62,805 nt of DNA from Epilithonimonas hominis (GTDB lineage: Bacteria > Bacteroidota > Bacteroidia > Flavobacteriales > Weeksellaceae): contig NZ_RJTU01000072.1 of NCBI RefSeq assembly GCF_003730015.1, positions 1-62,805 on the forward strand, written 5' to 3'. How positions within the stretch are numbered: the stretch's first letter is position 1; each line of letters begins with the position of its first letter. Both the position numbers and the translations under genes were made by a program. The notes under the pieces are model-generated. The model was not told where the DNA came from. It did not search any database and saw only the letters and a program-made list of their open reading frames with translations. This document shows, piece by piece, positions 37,784-48,136 of this stretch.

Positions 37784-38686
37784 ATGAGCAGGATATTTTC
37801 ACCGGGCAAGTTAATGCTTACCTCAGAATATGTTGCTGTTGATGGCGCTCTTGTTCTAGCTATTCCAACAAAGCTGGGACAAGAGCTTTTTTATACAGAG
37901 AATGAAAACCAAAAGTCATTGATTTTTTGGGAAGCTTATCATCAGAATCAATTATGGTTAAAGGCTACAATTGATTATAAAAATTGGAAAATCCTTGAAA
38001 CCAATGATTCCAAAGCTTCAGAATTCATTCTTAAAACGCTCAAAAATGTTCAGAATCTTTCTGAAATCAAACTGAAAAGCGATACTTCTTATCACGTCAA
38101 AACCAACCTTCAATTTCCTTCAGATTTTGGATTAGGAAGCAGTTCTACCTTGATGAATAATCTTGCAGAATGGGCAAATATCGACCCTTTTATTCTTAAT
38201 GAAATCAGTTTAGGAGGAAGTGGTTATGATGTTGCGGTTGCCAAAGAAAAATCTGCAGTTCTTTACAGTCGTTTTCCTGAAAGAGTTTATGAAACGATTG
38301 ATTTTCAACCGAATTTCAAAGATGAGTTGATTTTCATTCATCTCAATCAAAAACAAGATACGCGGGAGGGAATTTCTCATTACAGATCCATGCCAACTTC
38401 AACGGAATTAATCAATGATTATTCTGAATTAACCAAAAAGATTGTCAATAGTCAAAATTTGGAAGAATTTTCACAGTTAATGACAATTCACGAGCAAAAA
38501 CTGTCTGATTTTCTCGGAACTCCAACTGTGAAAGAAAAATATTTCCAAGATTGTCCAAGTTTTGTCAAAAGTTTGGGAGCTTGGGGAGGAGATTTCGTCC
38601 TTGCATCCAAATTTGGAGATTATCAAGACTATTTCAAACAGCGTGGTTTTTCCAAAATATTTTCTTGGAAATGTTTAATAAATTGA
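37784..38686 (+). CDS. GHMP-family kinase, GYDIA type
   Basis: The 300-residue protein has the GHMP-kinase front FSPGKLMLTSEYVAVDGALV, a phosphate-binding glycine/serine loop in DFGLGSSSTLMNNLA, and the GGSGYDVAVAKEKSAVLYSR segment that marks the GYDIA subgroup (GYDVA here). Members of the superfamily phosphorylate small molecules such as mevalonate or homoserine; the substrate of this subgroup is not established. The C-terminal motif III region is short. It probably shares a transcript with fabD. Confidence 0.85.
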   Translation: MSRIFSPGKLMLTSEYVAVDGALVLAIPTKLGQELFYTENENQKSLIFWEAYHQNQLWLKATIDYKNWKILETNDSKASEFILKTLKNVQNLSEIKLKSDTSYHVKTNLQFPSDFGLGSSSTLMNNLAEWANIDPFILNEISLGGSGYDVAVAKEKSAVLYSRFPERVYETIDFQPNFKDELIFIHLNQKQDTREGISHYRSMPTSTELINDYSELTKKIVNSQNLEEFSQLMTIHEQKLSDFLGTPTVKEKYFQDCPSFVKSLGAWGGDFVLASKFGDYQDYFKQRGFSKIFSWKCLIN

Positions 38687-38741
38687 TTATCAATTAATTA
38701 TAAATTTTATTTAAACTGATGAATGTCAGTTTATAAATGCA

Positions 38742-38770
38742 TTGATAATTCGCTGATATTTTTACATTTG
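38742..38770 (+). promoter_or_regulatory. promoter of pckA
   Basis: TTG at 38742-38744 and TACATTTG at 38763-38770 are 18 bases apart and lie about 35 bases before the pckA start. Both elements match the Bacteroidota consensus. Confidence 0.65.
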
Positions 38771-38804
38771 TCGCAACACCCTTAATCTTCAAAAAAAATT
38801 AAAA

Positions 38805-40418
38805 ATGGACAAGTTAAAATCTTATCTTGAACGTCAAGGTATTTTCAATCCGAAAGAGATTATCCACAATCCAACTTACGAAGAAATTTTCCAAGCAGAG
38901 ATGGATCCTAATAATTCCGGATTTGCTAAAGGCGTTCTGACAAAGTCGGGAGCTGTGGCTGTAAAAACAGGAATTTTTACCGGCAGGTCTCCGAAAGACA
39001 GATATATTGTAAAAGACAATATCACTCAGGATACGATTTGGTGGGACGGGAACATCAATCGTCCAACTACAGTCGAAGTTTTTGATGAATTAAAAGACAT
39101 TGTAACCAAAGACCTTTCGGGCGACAGAATCTATGTTATCGATACCTATTGTGGTTCGAACGAAGACACGAGACTGAAAGTGAGGTTCGTTACAAAAGTG
39201 GCTTGGCAAGCTCATTTTGTGATGAATATGTTCATTCGTCCTTCTCATTACGATCTTCAAAATTATGGTGAACCAGATTTTGTGGTGATCAATTCTTCCG
39301 AATCTGTAAACCCCAATTGGGAACAACACGAACTTAATTCCGAAGTGTTTGTAATGTTCGATTTGACCAAGAAAATGCAGATTATCGGAGGAACTTGGTA
39401 CGGCGGAGAAATGAAGAAAGGAATGTTCTCTATTATGAATTATTATCTTCCTCTGAAAGGAATGGCTTCTATGCATTGTTCAGCAAACGTAGGTGAGGAG
39501 GGAGATGTAGCAGTTTTCTTTGGACTTTCCGGTACTGGAAAAACAACGCTTTCTGCAGACCCAAAACGTTACCTAATTGGTGACGATGAGCACGGCTGGG
39601 ATAACAACGGTGTTTTCAATTACGAAGGTGGTTGCTATGCCAAGGTGATTGACTTGAGCAAAGAAAAAGAACCAGATATCTATGGTGCCATTAGAAGGGA
39701 TGCATTGCTGGAAAATGTGGTAACGGATGATGAAGGCAACGTAGATTATGCCGACGGTTCGATTACAGAGAATACAAGAGTTTCGTACCCTATTTATTAT
39801 ATTAGCAAAATTGTTTTACCTTCCAAGGCTGGTCACGCGAGTAAGATCATTTATTTGTCAGCCGATGCATTCGGGGTTTTGCCTCCGGTTTCTATATTGA
39901 CGGATAAACAGGCGCAATATCACTTCCTTTGTGGCTATACATCAAAATTAGCAGGAACTGAAAGAGGCATTACAGAACCAACGCCTTCTTTTTCACCGGC
40001 ATTTGGAGAAGCATTTTTGACATTGCATCCAACGATGTATTCCAAAACATTAATTGGAAAAATGAAGCAACACGGCGCGAAAGCTTATTTGGTAAACACA
40101 GGCTGGAACGGAACCGGAAAGAGAATTTCTCTGAAAGATACAAGAGCGATTATCGATGCAATTATTGATGGAAGTATTGATAAAGCTGATACGAACAAAG
40201 TTCCTGTAATGAATCTGGAATTCCCAGTTGCATTGCCGAATGTTTCTGAAAACATACTTGACCCAAGAGATACTTATGAGAATAATTCGGATTGGGAAGC
40301 TAAAGCGAAAGATTTGGCTGCGAGATATATTAAGTATTTTGAGCAATTTACTGATAATGAAGAAGCCTTGGAATTGGTTTCCTCCGGCCCGATTTTGTCT
40401 GAAATTCATCAGGACTAA
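38805..40418 (+). CDS. pckA: phosphoenolpyruvate carboxykinase (ATP)
   Basis: The 537-residue enzyme interconverts oxaloacetate and phosphoenolpyruvate in gluconeogenesis. It has the P-loop [11 protein letters not shown] and the Mg-binding [11 protein letters not shown] that define ATP-type enzymes. It also has [12 protein letters not shown] near residue 58, and [15 protein letters not shown]. Length is normal. It is a single-gene unit with its own promoter and terminator. Confidence 0.97.
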   Translation: MDKLKSYLERQGIFNPKEIIHNPTYEEIFQAEMDPNNSGFAKGVLTKSGAVAVKTGIFTGRSPKDRYIVKDNITQDTIWWDGNINRPTTVEVFDELKDIVTKDLSGDRIYVIDTYCGSNEDTRLKVRFVTKVAWQAHFVMNMFIRPSHYDLQNYGEPDFVVINSSESVNPNWEQHELNSEVFVMFDLTKKMQIIGGTWYGGEMKKGMFSIMNYYLPLKGMASMHCSANVGEEGDVAVFFGLSGTGKTTLSADPKRYLIGDDEHGWDNNGVFNYEGGCYAKVIDLSKEKEPDIYGAIRRDALLENVVTDDEGNVDYADGSITENTRVSYPIYYISKIVLPSKAGHASKIIYLSADAFGVLPPVSILTDKQAQYHFLCGYTSKLAGTERGITEPTPSFSPAFGEAFLTLHPTMYSKTLIGKMKQHGAKAYLVNTGWNGTGKRISLKDTRAIIDAIIDGSIDKADTNKVPVMNLEFPVALPNVSENILDPRDTYENNSDWEAKAKDLAARYIKYFEQFTDNEEALELVSSGPILSEIHQD

Positions 40419-40427
40419 AAAAATAGG

Positions 40428-40457
40428 AACGCTTCCGGAATTGGAAGCGTTTTTTTT
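40428..40457 (+). terminator. Rho-independent terminator of pckA
   Basis: AACGCTTCC pairs with GGAAGCGTT around GGAATT, followed by eight T. A-rich sequence on the other side may let it also serve the opposing hydrolase gene. Confidence 0.9.
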
Positions 40458-40505
40458 GCAAAAAGGCTTCCAGAGCTTTAGCCTTATAACGCATAATTCT
40501 TATTA

Positions 40506-41144
40506 TTATTTCAAAAAAGGATTATGTTCCTTTTCAAAACCAATAGATGTTGGTTCTCCGTGTCCGCTGTAGACTTTTGTATGATCTGGTAAAGTCAGTA
40601 ATTTAGTTTTGATGCTGGAGATCAGTTGGTCATAATCACCTTTGTAAAGATCGGTTCTGCCAATGCTCATCATAAACAATGCATCACCGGAAATCACAAA
40701 TCCATTATTTTGATTATAAAAAGCCACGCTTCCCGGCGAATGTCCCGGAACATCATAGATTTCGATAGTTTCGGAGCCTAACATCAGTGTTTCCCCTTCT
40801 TTAATGTTTTGAAGTTCTCCTTTAAAAGCTGGAAAGAAAAAACCATAGTTCTTTGCGGTGAAAGACGCTCTGTCAAGAATTTCCATTTCGTCAGGGTGAA
40901 TCAGGACAGGAACACTAAACATATCATAAGCCCATTGTAAACCGATAATATGATCGATATGAGCGTGTGTGAGCAAAATATTTTTCACTTTAAGTTCATT
41001 CGTTTTGATGAAACTATGCAAAGTTTGGGTTTCTGCTTCCGGCATATTTCCAGCATCTATAAGAAAAGCTTCCTTTTCATCGTTATAAATGATGTATGTA
41101 TTCTCGGAAAAAGGATTAAAGGTAAGGGATTTTACGTGCAACAT
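40506..41144 (-). CDS. metallo-beta-lactamase-fold hydrolase (glyoxalase II-like)
   Basis: The 212-residue protein has the metal-binding THAHIDHIIGL (His60, His62, Asp64, His65), VPGHSPGSVAFY, GDALFMMSIGRTDL and SGHGEPT, the full set of the glyoxalase-II-like branch. It probably hydrolyses a thioester or related small metabolite; the substrate is not known. The frame opens at 41177, but MLHVKSLTFNPFSENTY at 41144 is the usual start of the family. Confidence 0.87.
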   Translation of the reverse strand: MLHVKSLTFNPFSENTYIIYNDEKEAFLIDAGNMPEAETQTLHSFIKTNELKVKNILLTHAHIDHIIGLQWAYDMFSVPVLIHPDEMEILDRASFTAKNYGFFFPAFKGELQNIKEGETLMLGSETIEIYDVPGHSPGSVAFYNQNNGFVISGDALFMMSIGRTDLYKGDYDQLISSIKTKLLTLPDHTKVYSGHGEPTSIGFEKEHNPFLK

Positions 41145-41214
41145 TCTTTTAAATTTAGATGTAAAAATATAAAACATTAACTTAGCCTAATAAACTTTTT
41201 ACAATTATCAGCGG

Positions 41215-42426
41215 ATGAAGTTATTCAAGATATTAACTGTTTTTTTGAGCATTTCTATTTTTTCTCAGGAAATCAGGAGTGTTCAGGTTTTTAACCCTAA
41301 AACCAATGATGAAACGCCTGTTATTGCGATGGGTGAACAACTAATCCTGAGATTTGACGATCTCTCCAACAGCAGCCAGTTATATCGCTATACATTAAAA
41401 CACTACAGCCGAAATTGGGAAGATGACGGACTTTTCTTCACAGAATTTGCTAATGGAAGTATGAATGCGTTGATTGAGAATTTCCAATATTCTTTCAATA
41501 CTTATCAGAAATATACACATTACGAATTAGCTTTCCCGAATGAAAAAATTCAGCCAAAAATCTCAGGTAACTATGAGATTATTGTTTACAAAGATTCTCA
41601 GGAAAAACCTTTGTTTACAAGAAGATTTTGTATCTATGAAGATGGCGCTAATTTAGGCATCAATGTAAGCAGGTTTATGGACGCGAAAAATCCGGATCTA
41701 AAGCAGCGATTAGAAATCCAGGCTGTAGGAAATGGTGCGGGAATTACTAATAATCTTTCTTCTATCACCCTCAATGTCATTCAGAATAATAACTGGAATA
41801 TCGCACTCCGAAATCTTAGGGCCAGTTCCACTATGGGAAATAAACTGTTGTTCCAGCAGCTGAATCTGGCTTTTCCCGGCAATAATGAATTCTATTATTT
41901 TGATAACAAGGTGATTAATCAGGCAATGGATATGGTTGCCGGAACAGAAAATATTGAAGGCAGAAATTATACATATCTTCATCCGGTTTGGGCTTATCCC
42001 GGGGATTACCAGTACCAGCCAGATGTGAATGGTGCTTTTTATTTCCGTAGGAATGATCTCGGAATCGAGAGAAATGCGAATCGTGAGGCAGATTATTCCT
42101 GGGTTTATTTCGCACTGGATAGTCAGAAATCAGATAAGGAATTTTATGTTTTGGGACTTTTTAACGACTACAAAGCGGACAAAACCAGCCAAATGCAATA
42201 CGATGAAAAAGCACAGAAATACATCGCCAAAATATATCTGAAACAAGGTTTCTACAATTACATCATCGCAACAAAAGGTTCAGACGGAAAGCTGAATTAC
42301 GGCGAAGTTAACGGGAATTTTTGGCAGACAGAAAACCTTTATCAGGCGTTTTTATATTATACACCTTTCGGAAGAAACTTCGATGGTTTGATTGGTTATG
42401 GAGAATTTAGAACACCTGTGAGGTAA
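41215..42426 (+). CDS. type IX secretion system plug protein (DUF5103)
   Basis: The 403-residue exported protein has a signal peptide ([17 protein letters not shown]) and then the DUF5103 pattern: [25 protein letters not shown] is its start, with [13 protein letters not shown], the [13 protein letters not shown] segment and a C-terminal [15 protein letters not shown]. Proteins of this family can plug the periplasmic side of the SprA translocon in T9SS. None of the other T9SS genes is in the window. It is transcribed divergently from the hydrolase gene. Confidence 0.85.
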   Translation: MKLFKILTVFLSISIFSQEIRSVQVFNPKTNDETPVIAMGEQLILRFDDLSNSSQLYRYTLKHYSRNWEDDGLFFTEFANGSMNALIENFQYSFNTYQKYTHYELAFPNEKIQPKISGNYEIIVYKDSQEKPLFTRRFCIYEDGANLGINVSRFMDAKNPDLKQRLEIQAVGNGAGITNNLSSITLNVIQNNNWNIALRNLRASSTMGNKLLFQQLNLAFPGNNEFYYFDNKVINQAMDMVAGTENIEGRNYTYLHPVWAYPGDYQYQPDVNGAFYFRRNDLGIERNANREADYSWVYFALDSQKSDKEFYVLGLFNDYKADKTSQMQYDEKAQKYIAKIYLKQGFYNYIIATKGSDGKLNYGEVNGNFWQTENLYQAFLYYTPFGRNFDGLIGYGEFRTPVR

Positions 42427-42464
42427 TTTGGAACAATTTTAGCTGATTATTTTAAAAAAAATTT

Positions 42465-42758
42465 ATGGAACTTTTTTTTGAAAATCATAAATCCGGAAAT
42501 GGTGGTTTTATCACAATGAAAAATCCTCACGAAGAAATAGGAAGATTGACTTATACGATTGTTCCGGAACTAAAAAAAATAATCGTTAGCTACGTAATGG
42601 TTTTTCCAAAATTTGAAGGTCAGGGACTGGGAAAAAAATTGGTTGAAAATTCTGTGGAATTTGCCAGAAAAAATGGTTGGACAATCAAAGCTCACTGTTC
42701 TTATGCTCACGCAGTTCTAAGCAGAAAGGCAGATGTAGAAGACGTTTTCGTGGCTTAA
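42465..42758 (+). CDS. small GNAT-family N-acetyltransferase
   Basis: The 97-residue protein is of the short GNAT type (YjdJ-like): LTYTIVPELKKIIVSYVMV, the acetyl-CoA-binding PKFEGQGLGKKLVENSVEFAR, and AHCSYAHAVLSRK. Such proteins carry only the acetyl-CoA binding core and their substrate is unknown. It is followed by a strong palindromic terminator. Confidence 0.85.
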   Translation: MELFFENHKSGNGGFITMKNPHEEIGRLTYTIVPELKKIIVSYVMVFPKFEGQGLGKKLVENSVEFARKNGWTIKAHCSYAHAVLSRKADVEDVFVA

Positions 42759-42792
42759 AAATAAAATTTTTACCGTGGTAATACTAAAGTTA

Positions 42793-42822
42793 CGGCTCGC
42801 AATTGCGAGCCGAGCTTTTTTT
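42793..42822 (+). terminator. terminator after the GNAT gene, between convergent genes
   Basis: CGGCTCGC pairs with GCGAGCCG around AATT, a perfect 20-base palindrome, then AGC and seven T. It lies between the GNAT gene (plus) and the end of rho (minus). The T run is only on the plus-strand side. Confidence 0.88.
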
Positions 42823-42836
42823 ATTTAATTTGAAAA

Positions 42837-44606
42837 TTATCTGTTCATAGACATAAGGAATTCTTCATTGTTCCGCGTTCCCTGCATTTGTTTCTGAACA
42901 AATTCCATTGCTTCCAAAGGATTCATATCTGCGAGATATTTTCTCATAATCCACATCCGTTGCTGGGTGGCTTCATCCTGAAGAAGGTCATCTCTTCTGG
43001 TACTGGAGGATACCAAATCCACAGCTGGATAGATACGTTTATTGGCAATTCTTCTGTCCAGTTGCAGTTCCATATTTCCCGTTCCTTTAAACTCTTCGAA
43101 GATTACTTCGTCCATTTTGGAACCTGTATCAATCAAAGCAGTTGCGATGATTGTCAAAGAACCTCCATTTTCGATTTTTCTAGCTGCTCCGAAGAAACGT
43201 TTAGGTCTGTGAAGAGCGTTTGCATCCACACCTCCGGAAAGAATTTTTCCAGAAGCCGGCGTTACAGTGTTGTAAGCTCTTGCCAAACGCGTGATAGAAT
43301 CCAAAAGAATCACAACATCGTGGCCACATTCTACCATTCTTTGCGCTTTTGATAATACCAAATTCGCCACTTTTACGTGCTTATCTGCTGCTTCATCAAA
43401 TGTAGAAGCAATTACTTCTGCATTCACACTTCTTTGCATATCTGTAACTTCCTCTGGTCTTTCATCGATTAGAAGAACCATCATATAAGCTTCAGGATGA
43501 TTGGCAGAAATGGCGTTAGCGATATCTTTTAGTAAAATTGTTTTACCGGTTTTAGGTTGTGCAACAATCATTGCTCTTTGTCCTTTTCCGATGGGCGCAA
43601 ATAAATCTACGATTCTAGTAGAAAGTGTAGAATTTTTACCTGCCAAATTGAATTTTTCCTGAGGAAAAAGTGGTGTCAAGAACTCAAAAGCAACTCTGTC
43701 TTTGATGAAAGCTAAATCTCTTCCGTTAACTTCTGTAGGTTTTTGAAGAGAGAAATATTTTTCACCTTCTTTTGGCAATCTCACGATTCCTTTTACAGTG
43801 TCACCCGTTTTTAGTCCGTAATTTCTGATCTGATTGGTAGAAACATAAACATCATCCGGAGAAGAAATATAACTGAAGTCTGAAGAGCGGAGAAATCCGT
43901 AGTTATCCGGTAGAATTTCCAAAACGCCTTCAATCGTAACGATACCATCAAAATTGAATTCCTTTTTAGGAGCTTCAACTGGCTGCTGCGTTTCGGTAGG
44001 TTGATTATTTTGTTGCGAATAATTGTGTTGAGACTGATTTGACTGCTGTTGTGGTCTCTGCACCTTTTGCTGACCTTTATTTTGATTAGCCTTTTGTTGT
44101 TGATTGTTCTGCTGCTGATTCTGATTTTTTGGTCTTGAATGCTCAGTTTTTTCTTCAACTTGCGAAGTTTCAGCTTGAGGCGTGTCAGTATTCTTAACTT
44201 CTGTTTTTTCTTGGCTGATTCTTGCTCTTTGTTTTTTCTTTGCAGGATTTTGAGGTTTAGCATCCTCATTAGCTTTTTCTTCTTTCACAGGTTTTTCTGT
44301 TTCAGAATTTTCTAGATCTGCTGGCTTTTCTTCCTGTTTTTCAGCTGATTTTTCAGCGGGTTTCCGGCCTCTTTTTTTTGGAGCAGGGCTATCTTCCTTC
44401 GGAGTTTCGTCGGGAGTGTTATTCATATTTTCATTGTTGGCGTTCAGATAATCTTTGATAACCTTCGGGTTAGAAGCCTGATAATCAAGGATTGCAAAAA
44501 TAGTTTCTTCGGGAGTACTTTTTTTTGTCAGTTTAACGCCTAAATCTTTAGAAAGTTTAGCCAATTCCTCATCGGATTTGGACCTTAGCGTTTCGATATT
44601 AAACAT
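42837..44606 (-). CDS. rho: transcription termination factor Rho
   Basis: The 589-residue ATPase/RNA translocase ends transcripts. It has a SAP-like N-terminal domain (1-45) and a long charged then Gln/Asn-rich insertion (about 60-215). A cold-shock RNA-binding domain (about 220-295) with [13 protein letters not shown] follows, then the ATPase with PKTGKTILL at 351-359, [13 protein letters not shown] and [18 protein letters not shown]. The E. coli protein is about 420 residues, so the insertion is the main difference; similar insertions occur in other Bacteroidota. It has its own divergent promoter. Confidence 0.97.
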   Translation of the reverse strand: MFNIETLRSKSDEELAKLSKDLGVKLTKKSTPEETIFAILDYQASNPKVIKDYLNANNENMNNTPDETPKEDSPAPKKRGRKPAEKSAEKQEEKPADLENSETEKPVKEEKANEDAKPQNPAKKKQRARISQEKTEVKNTDTPQAETSQVEEKTEHSRPKNQNQQQNNQQQKANQNKGQQKVQRPQQQSNQSQHNYSQQNNQPTETQQPVEAPKKEFNFDGIVTIEGVLEILPDNYGFLRSSDFSYISSPDDVYVSTNQIRNYGLKTGDTVKGIVRLPKEGEKYFSLQKPTEVNGRDLAFIKDRVAFEFLTPLFPQEKFNLAGKNSTLSTRIVDLFAPIGKGQRAMIVAQPKTGKTILLKDIANAISANHPEAYMMVLLIDERPEEVTDMQRSVNAEVIASTFDEAADKHVKVANLVLSKAQRMVECGHDVVILLDSITRLARAYNTVTPASGKILSGGVDANALHRPKRFFGAARKIENGGSLTIIATALIDTGSKMDEVIFEEFKGTGNMELQLDRRIANKRIYPAVDLVSSSTRRDDLLQDEATQQRMWIMRKYLADMNPLEAMEFVQKQMQGTRNNEEFLMSMNR

Positions 44607-44694
44607 ATAATCGTAAAAAGGGTAATTTTTATTTGTGTATCTGATAAGAATGAAAACCAGGAGGTTATCATTTTTAAAAAAGGTAATTACAATG

Positions 44695-44724
44695 CAAATC
44701 TACATTAATTTTTGAATTAAGCAA
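44695..44724 (-). promoter_or_regulatory. promoter of rho
   Basis: On the minus strand TTG (44722-44724) and TAGATTTG (44695-44702) are 19 bases apart. The leader before rho is about 80 bases. The elements interleave with those of the divergent DUF4293 promoter. Confidence 0.7.
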
Positions 44725-44741
44725 AAATTATTTTATTTTTG
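44712..44741 (+). promoter_or_regulatory. promoter of the DUF4293 gene
   Basis: TTG at 44712-44714 and TATTTTTG at 44734-44741 are 19 bases apart, both perfect. The rho -33 element falls between them, so the two promoters cannot easily be occupied together. Confidence 0.75.
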
Positions 44742-44783
44742 TAACCTATTGATAAGCTTTATATCAAGGATTTACCACTGAAG

Positions 44784-45173
44784 ATGTTACAAAGAATACA
44801 GACAGTCTGGATATTTTTAGCCGTTTTAGGAGCCGTTTTCCTAAATATCACTGCGCAGGATTTTGATGTTCTGGGAGCCTATCTCACCATTAATGTTTCC
44901 ACAGTCATATTAATTTTATTCGGGGTTTTAAGTATTTTTAGTTTCAGAAACAGAAAAAGACAGATTTTGCTGAACAACATCAGCATCATTATAAACGCTT
45001 TGTTGATTGGTCTTTTGGCGTATTGGCTGCTAAACTTATCCGGAGGAATTTCTATTCCTGAGAAGGGTATTGAGCCGGTTTTTCCATTCCTTTCTATAGT
45101 TTGTTTGCTGCTTGCAAATATGTATATCAGAAAAGATGAGAGGCTCGTAAAATCTGTAGACAGACTACGATAG
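44784..45173 (+). CDS. DUF4293-family membrane protein
   Basis: The 129-residue protein starts MLQRIQTVWIFLAVLGAV and has four predicted membrane segments with a short basic tail (KDERLVKSVDRLR). The front and size fit the DUF4293 family of Bacteroidota, which is typically found next to rho. No function is known. It ends at a terminator. Confidence 0.82.
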   Translation: MLQRIQTVWIFLAVLGAVFLNITAQDFDVLGAYLTINVSTVILILFGVLSIFSFRNRKRQILLNNISIIINALLIGLLAYWLLNLSGGISIPEKGIEPVFPFLSIVCLLLANMYIRKDERLVKSVDRLR

Positions 45174-45200
45174 ACCTAGCGACGATTTTTTTGAGTGAGA

Positions 45201-45231
45201 ACAGCTTCCTTTTTTGGAGGCTGTTTTTTTT
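45201..45231 (+). terminator. Rho-independent terminator after the DUF4293 gene
   Basis: ACAGCTTCC pairs with GGAGGCTGT (one G-T wobble) around TTTTTT and is followed by eight T. Confidence 0.85.
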
Positions 45232-45305
45232 ATGCCTTCAAAGTAACAAGTTGCTAGATGAAAATACTTATTCTTAATTAACTTTACAAAATTAACCATA
45301 AAATT

Positions 45306-46232
45306 ATGAAAAAATCTGGTGTTATTTTTCTTTTGATGTTACCATTAGTCGTGTTTTCGCAGGATATTTCCAAAGAAAGAATTGTAAATATTGTTTCAAC
45401 TTTAGCTTCAGACGAAATGAAAGGCAGAAAGTTCGGAACGCAAGAAAATGATAGAGCTGCAGAATATATCGCTTCTGAATTCAAAAAAAATAATTTGGAT
45501 TACTGTTTTGGAGATTCTTATTTGATTCCCTTTGAATATAAAGGAAAGAAAGGTTACAATGTTTGTGCTCTCAAGAAAGGTAAATCACAGGAAAGTTTAG
45601 CTTATTCGGCTCATTTTGATCATATCGGAACTAACAATAAAGAAGGCGATAATATCTACAACGGCGCAGATGATGATGCAAGTGGTGTTGCCACCGTGAT
45701 TGGTTTGGCAGATTATTTCAAAGATAAAAAGACAGATTATTCGATGGTTTTCATGGCTTTCAATGCAGAAGAGATTGGATTGGTGGGCTCCAGAGCTTTA
45801 TCGGAAAATCAAAACTTGAGTCCTGTTTTCGATAATATCAAAGCGCTTTTCAATTTCGAAATGCTGGCTACAGAATCTCAGTTCGGAAAAAATGCGGTGT
45901 TTATGACAGGCGATGAATTCTCTGATTTTGATGAATTGATTAATGCCAGCGCAGTGAACGGGTTGAAAGTTTATCCAGATCCATATCAAGGTCAGCAATT
46001 ATTTTACAGGTCAGACAATGTCAATTTTGTTAAGAAAAAGATCGTCGCTCATTCTATTTCAACGGTAGATATGAATAAAGCAATGCATTATCACGCTGTG
46101 AATGATGATATTAATATTGTTGATGCAGATAATCTGACGAACATCATCAATAATTTTGCGAAGACGATTGAAAAATTGAACACGAAAAATTTCCAGCCGA
46201 AGTATAACGATAAAGTAAAATACGATTTCTAA
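45306..46232 (+). CDS. M28-family zinc aminopeptidase-like protein
   Basis: The 308-residue protein has a signal peptide (MKKSGVIFLLMLPLVVFSQ) and the M28 core: SAHFDHIG (His103, Asp105), GADDDASGVATV and FNAEEIGLVGS with the catalytic glutamate pair near 155-156. A later HSISTVDM and MHYHAVNDD supply the other ligands. It should be a periplasmic or secreted metallopeptidase with two zinc ions. Substrate unknown. The next gene encodes an ABC exporter in the same direction after 56 bases. Confidence 0.9.
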   Translation: MKKSGVIFLLMLPLVVFSQDISKERIVNIVSTLASDEMKGRKFGTQENDRAAEYIASEFKKNNLDYCFGDSYLIPFEYKGKKGYNVCALKKGKSQESLAYSAHFDHIGTNNKEGDNIYNGADDDASGVATVIGLADYFKDKKTDYSMVFMAFNAEEIGLVGSRALSENQNLSPVFDNIKALFNFEMLATESQFGKNAVFMTGDEFSDFDELINASAVNGLKVYPDPYQGQQLFYRSDNVNFVKKKIVAHSISTVDMNKAMHYHAVNDDINIVDADNLTNIINNFAKTIEKLNTKNFQPKYNDKVKYDF

Positions 46233-46288
46233 CGTCTTGATAAAGTAAACTATTTATTTTCCGTAATTTCGCATTTCAATTTTTTTCA

Positions 46289-48127
46289 ATGAATTTATAT
46301 CGACGAATTCTAAAATTTGCCAGTCCGCATCAGAAATATATCTACGCCAGTTTATTTTTTAATATTCTGTATTCTGTATTTCAAATTGCATCTTTAGGAA
46401 CCATTTTACCGGTTTTAGGTATGTTGTTCGGAAGTGTAAAAATGGACGCCAATATTGTAAAACCAGTCTACGACGGCGATATCACCAACTTCTTCGGCTA
46501 TGTGAAAGAATATTCTTATTATTTCATACAATCAGAAGTTAATGAAAGAGGTGCTTTGACGGTTTTGGCTTGGCTTTGTGTCATCACGGCATTTACATTT
46601 TTATTGAGAAATATTTTCCGATATTTTGGTGCCTATCTTTTGATTTTTTACAGAGTGGGCGTTACCAAAGATTTGAGAAGTGCCATGTATAATAAAGTTC
46701 TGGCTCTGCCTGTTTCCTTTTTTACAGAACAGAGAAAAGGCGATATGATGTCCAGAATGTCCAATGATGTTGGCGAAGTTGAAAATAATATTTTAGGAAG
46801 TTTGGTGGATCTTATCAACTCACCTTTTATGCTAATCAGTACCTTGGTGACATTATTTTATTTAAGTCCTCAATTAACGTTATTTAGTTTGATTGTCTTG
46901 CCAATAATGGGTACAATGATTTCGTTAATTGGGAAAAGCCTTAAAAAAGATTCTCACGAAGCGCAACACGAATTGGGAAATATTTTTTCTATTGTTGATG
47001 AAACTTTGAAGTCTTCTAAAATCATCAAAATCTTCAATGCAGAAAAATTATTGAGTAACAGATTTACCAATTCAATGTCAAAATGGATTAGTAATTCCGT
47101 AAGTCTTGGTCGTAAAAAAGAATTAGCTTCGCCGATGAGTGAGTTTCTTGGCGCTGTTACTTTCTTGATTATCACCTGGTACGGAGGGAAAGAAATCATC
47201 GTGAATCAAAGTATTCGTCCAGAAGATTTCTTGGTTTTCTTAGGGATATTTTTCCAAATTCTTCCTCCAATCAAGAGTTTGTCATCATCCATTTCTAATG
47301 TTCAAAAAGCAGAAGCGTCTTTGGTAAGAGTAATGGAAATTTTAGACGCTGATGTTCGTGTGGATGAGATTGCTAATCCAGTTCCAATCCACGATTTCAA
47401 GTCTGAAATTAATTTCAAAGATGTTGGTTTCTACTATAATCAGGATAGAACAATTATTAAAAATTTCGAACTTAAAATTCCGAAAGGAAAAACGGTTGCC
47501 CTCGTTGGACAAAGTGGAAGTGGAAAAACAACAATTGCCAATCTTCTGGCACGCTTCTATGATGTAACCGAAGGAAGTATCGAAATTGATGGAGAGAATA
47601 TCAAAAATCTTAATTTAAAAGATTATCGCTCTCTTCTGGGAATGGTAACGCAGGAATCTGTTCTTTTCAATGATACGGTTTACAACAACATTGCAATGGG
47701 TAAAGAGAATGCGACGAGAGAAGAAATTATCGAAGCTTCGAAAATTGCCAATGCCCATCAATTCATAGAAAGTCTCCCAGAAGGTTATGATACCAATATT
47801 GGAGATGATGGAAACAAACTTTCCGGTGGACAGAAACAGCGGGTTTCTATTGCGAGAGCGGTTCTTAAAAATCCGCCAATTATGATTCTCGATGAGGCAA
47901 CTTCTGCGTTGGATACAGAGTCAGAAAGATATGTTCAGGACGCATTGGAAAAAATGATGGAAAACAGAACATCTTTGGTAATAGCACATCGATTATCGAC
48001 GATTCAGAAAGCGGATCATATTGTCGTGATGGAAAAAGGTGACATTATAGAGCAAGGTTCTCATCAGGATTTGATGGAAAAAGATGGAACTTACAGAAAG
48101 TTGGTTGAGCTCCAGAATTTTGATTAA
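46289..48127 (+). CDS. ABC transporter, fused permease and ATPase (MsbA-like)
   Basis: The 612-residue half-transporter has six membrane segments (about 15-320) and a C-terminal ATPase with Walker A GQSGSGKTT, Q-loop TQESVLF, signature LSGGQKQR, Walker B IMILDEATSALD and the H-loop in IAHRLSTI. As a homodimer it would export a lipid, peptide or drug; MsbA-like lipid A flipping is one option. The gene has typical length. The extra loop between membrane segments 1 and 2 (about 50-85) is longer than in E. coli MsbA. Confidence 0.92.
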   Translation: MNLYRRILKFASPHQKYIYASLFFNILYSVFQIASLGTILPVLGMLFGSVKMDANIVKPVYDGDITNFFGYVKEYSYYFIQSEVNERGALTVLAWLCVITAFTFLLRNIFRYFGAYLLIFYRVGVTKDLRSAMYNKVLALPVSFFTEQRKGDMMSRMSNDVGEVENNILGSLVDLINSPFMLISTLVTLFYLSPQLTLFSLIVLPIMGTMISLIGKSLKKDSHEAQHELGNIFSIVDETLKSSKIIKIFNAEKLLSNRFTNSMSKWISNSVSLGRKKELASPMSEFLGAVTFLIITWYGGKEIIVNQSIRPEDFLVFLGIFFQILPPIKSLSSSISNVQKAEASLVRVMEILDADVRVDEIANPVPIHDFKSEINFKDVGFYYNQDRTIIKNFELKIPKGKTVALVGQSGSGKTTIANLLARFYDVTEGSIEIDGENIKNLNLKDYRSLLGMVTQESVLFNDTVYNNIAMGKENATREEIIEASKIANAHQFIESLPEGYDTNIGDDGNKLSGGQKQRVSIARAVLKNPPIMILDEATSALDTESERYVQDALEKMMENRTSLVIAHRLSTIQKADHIVVMEKGDIIEQGSHQDLMEKDGTYRKLVELQNFD

Positions 48128-48136
48128 TTTCAATCG

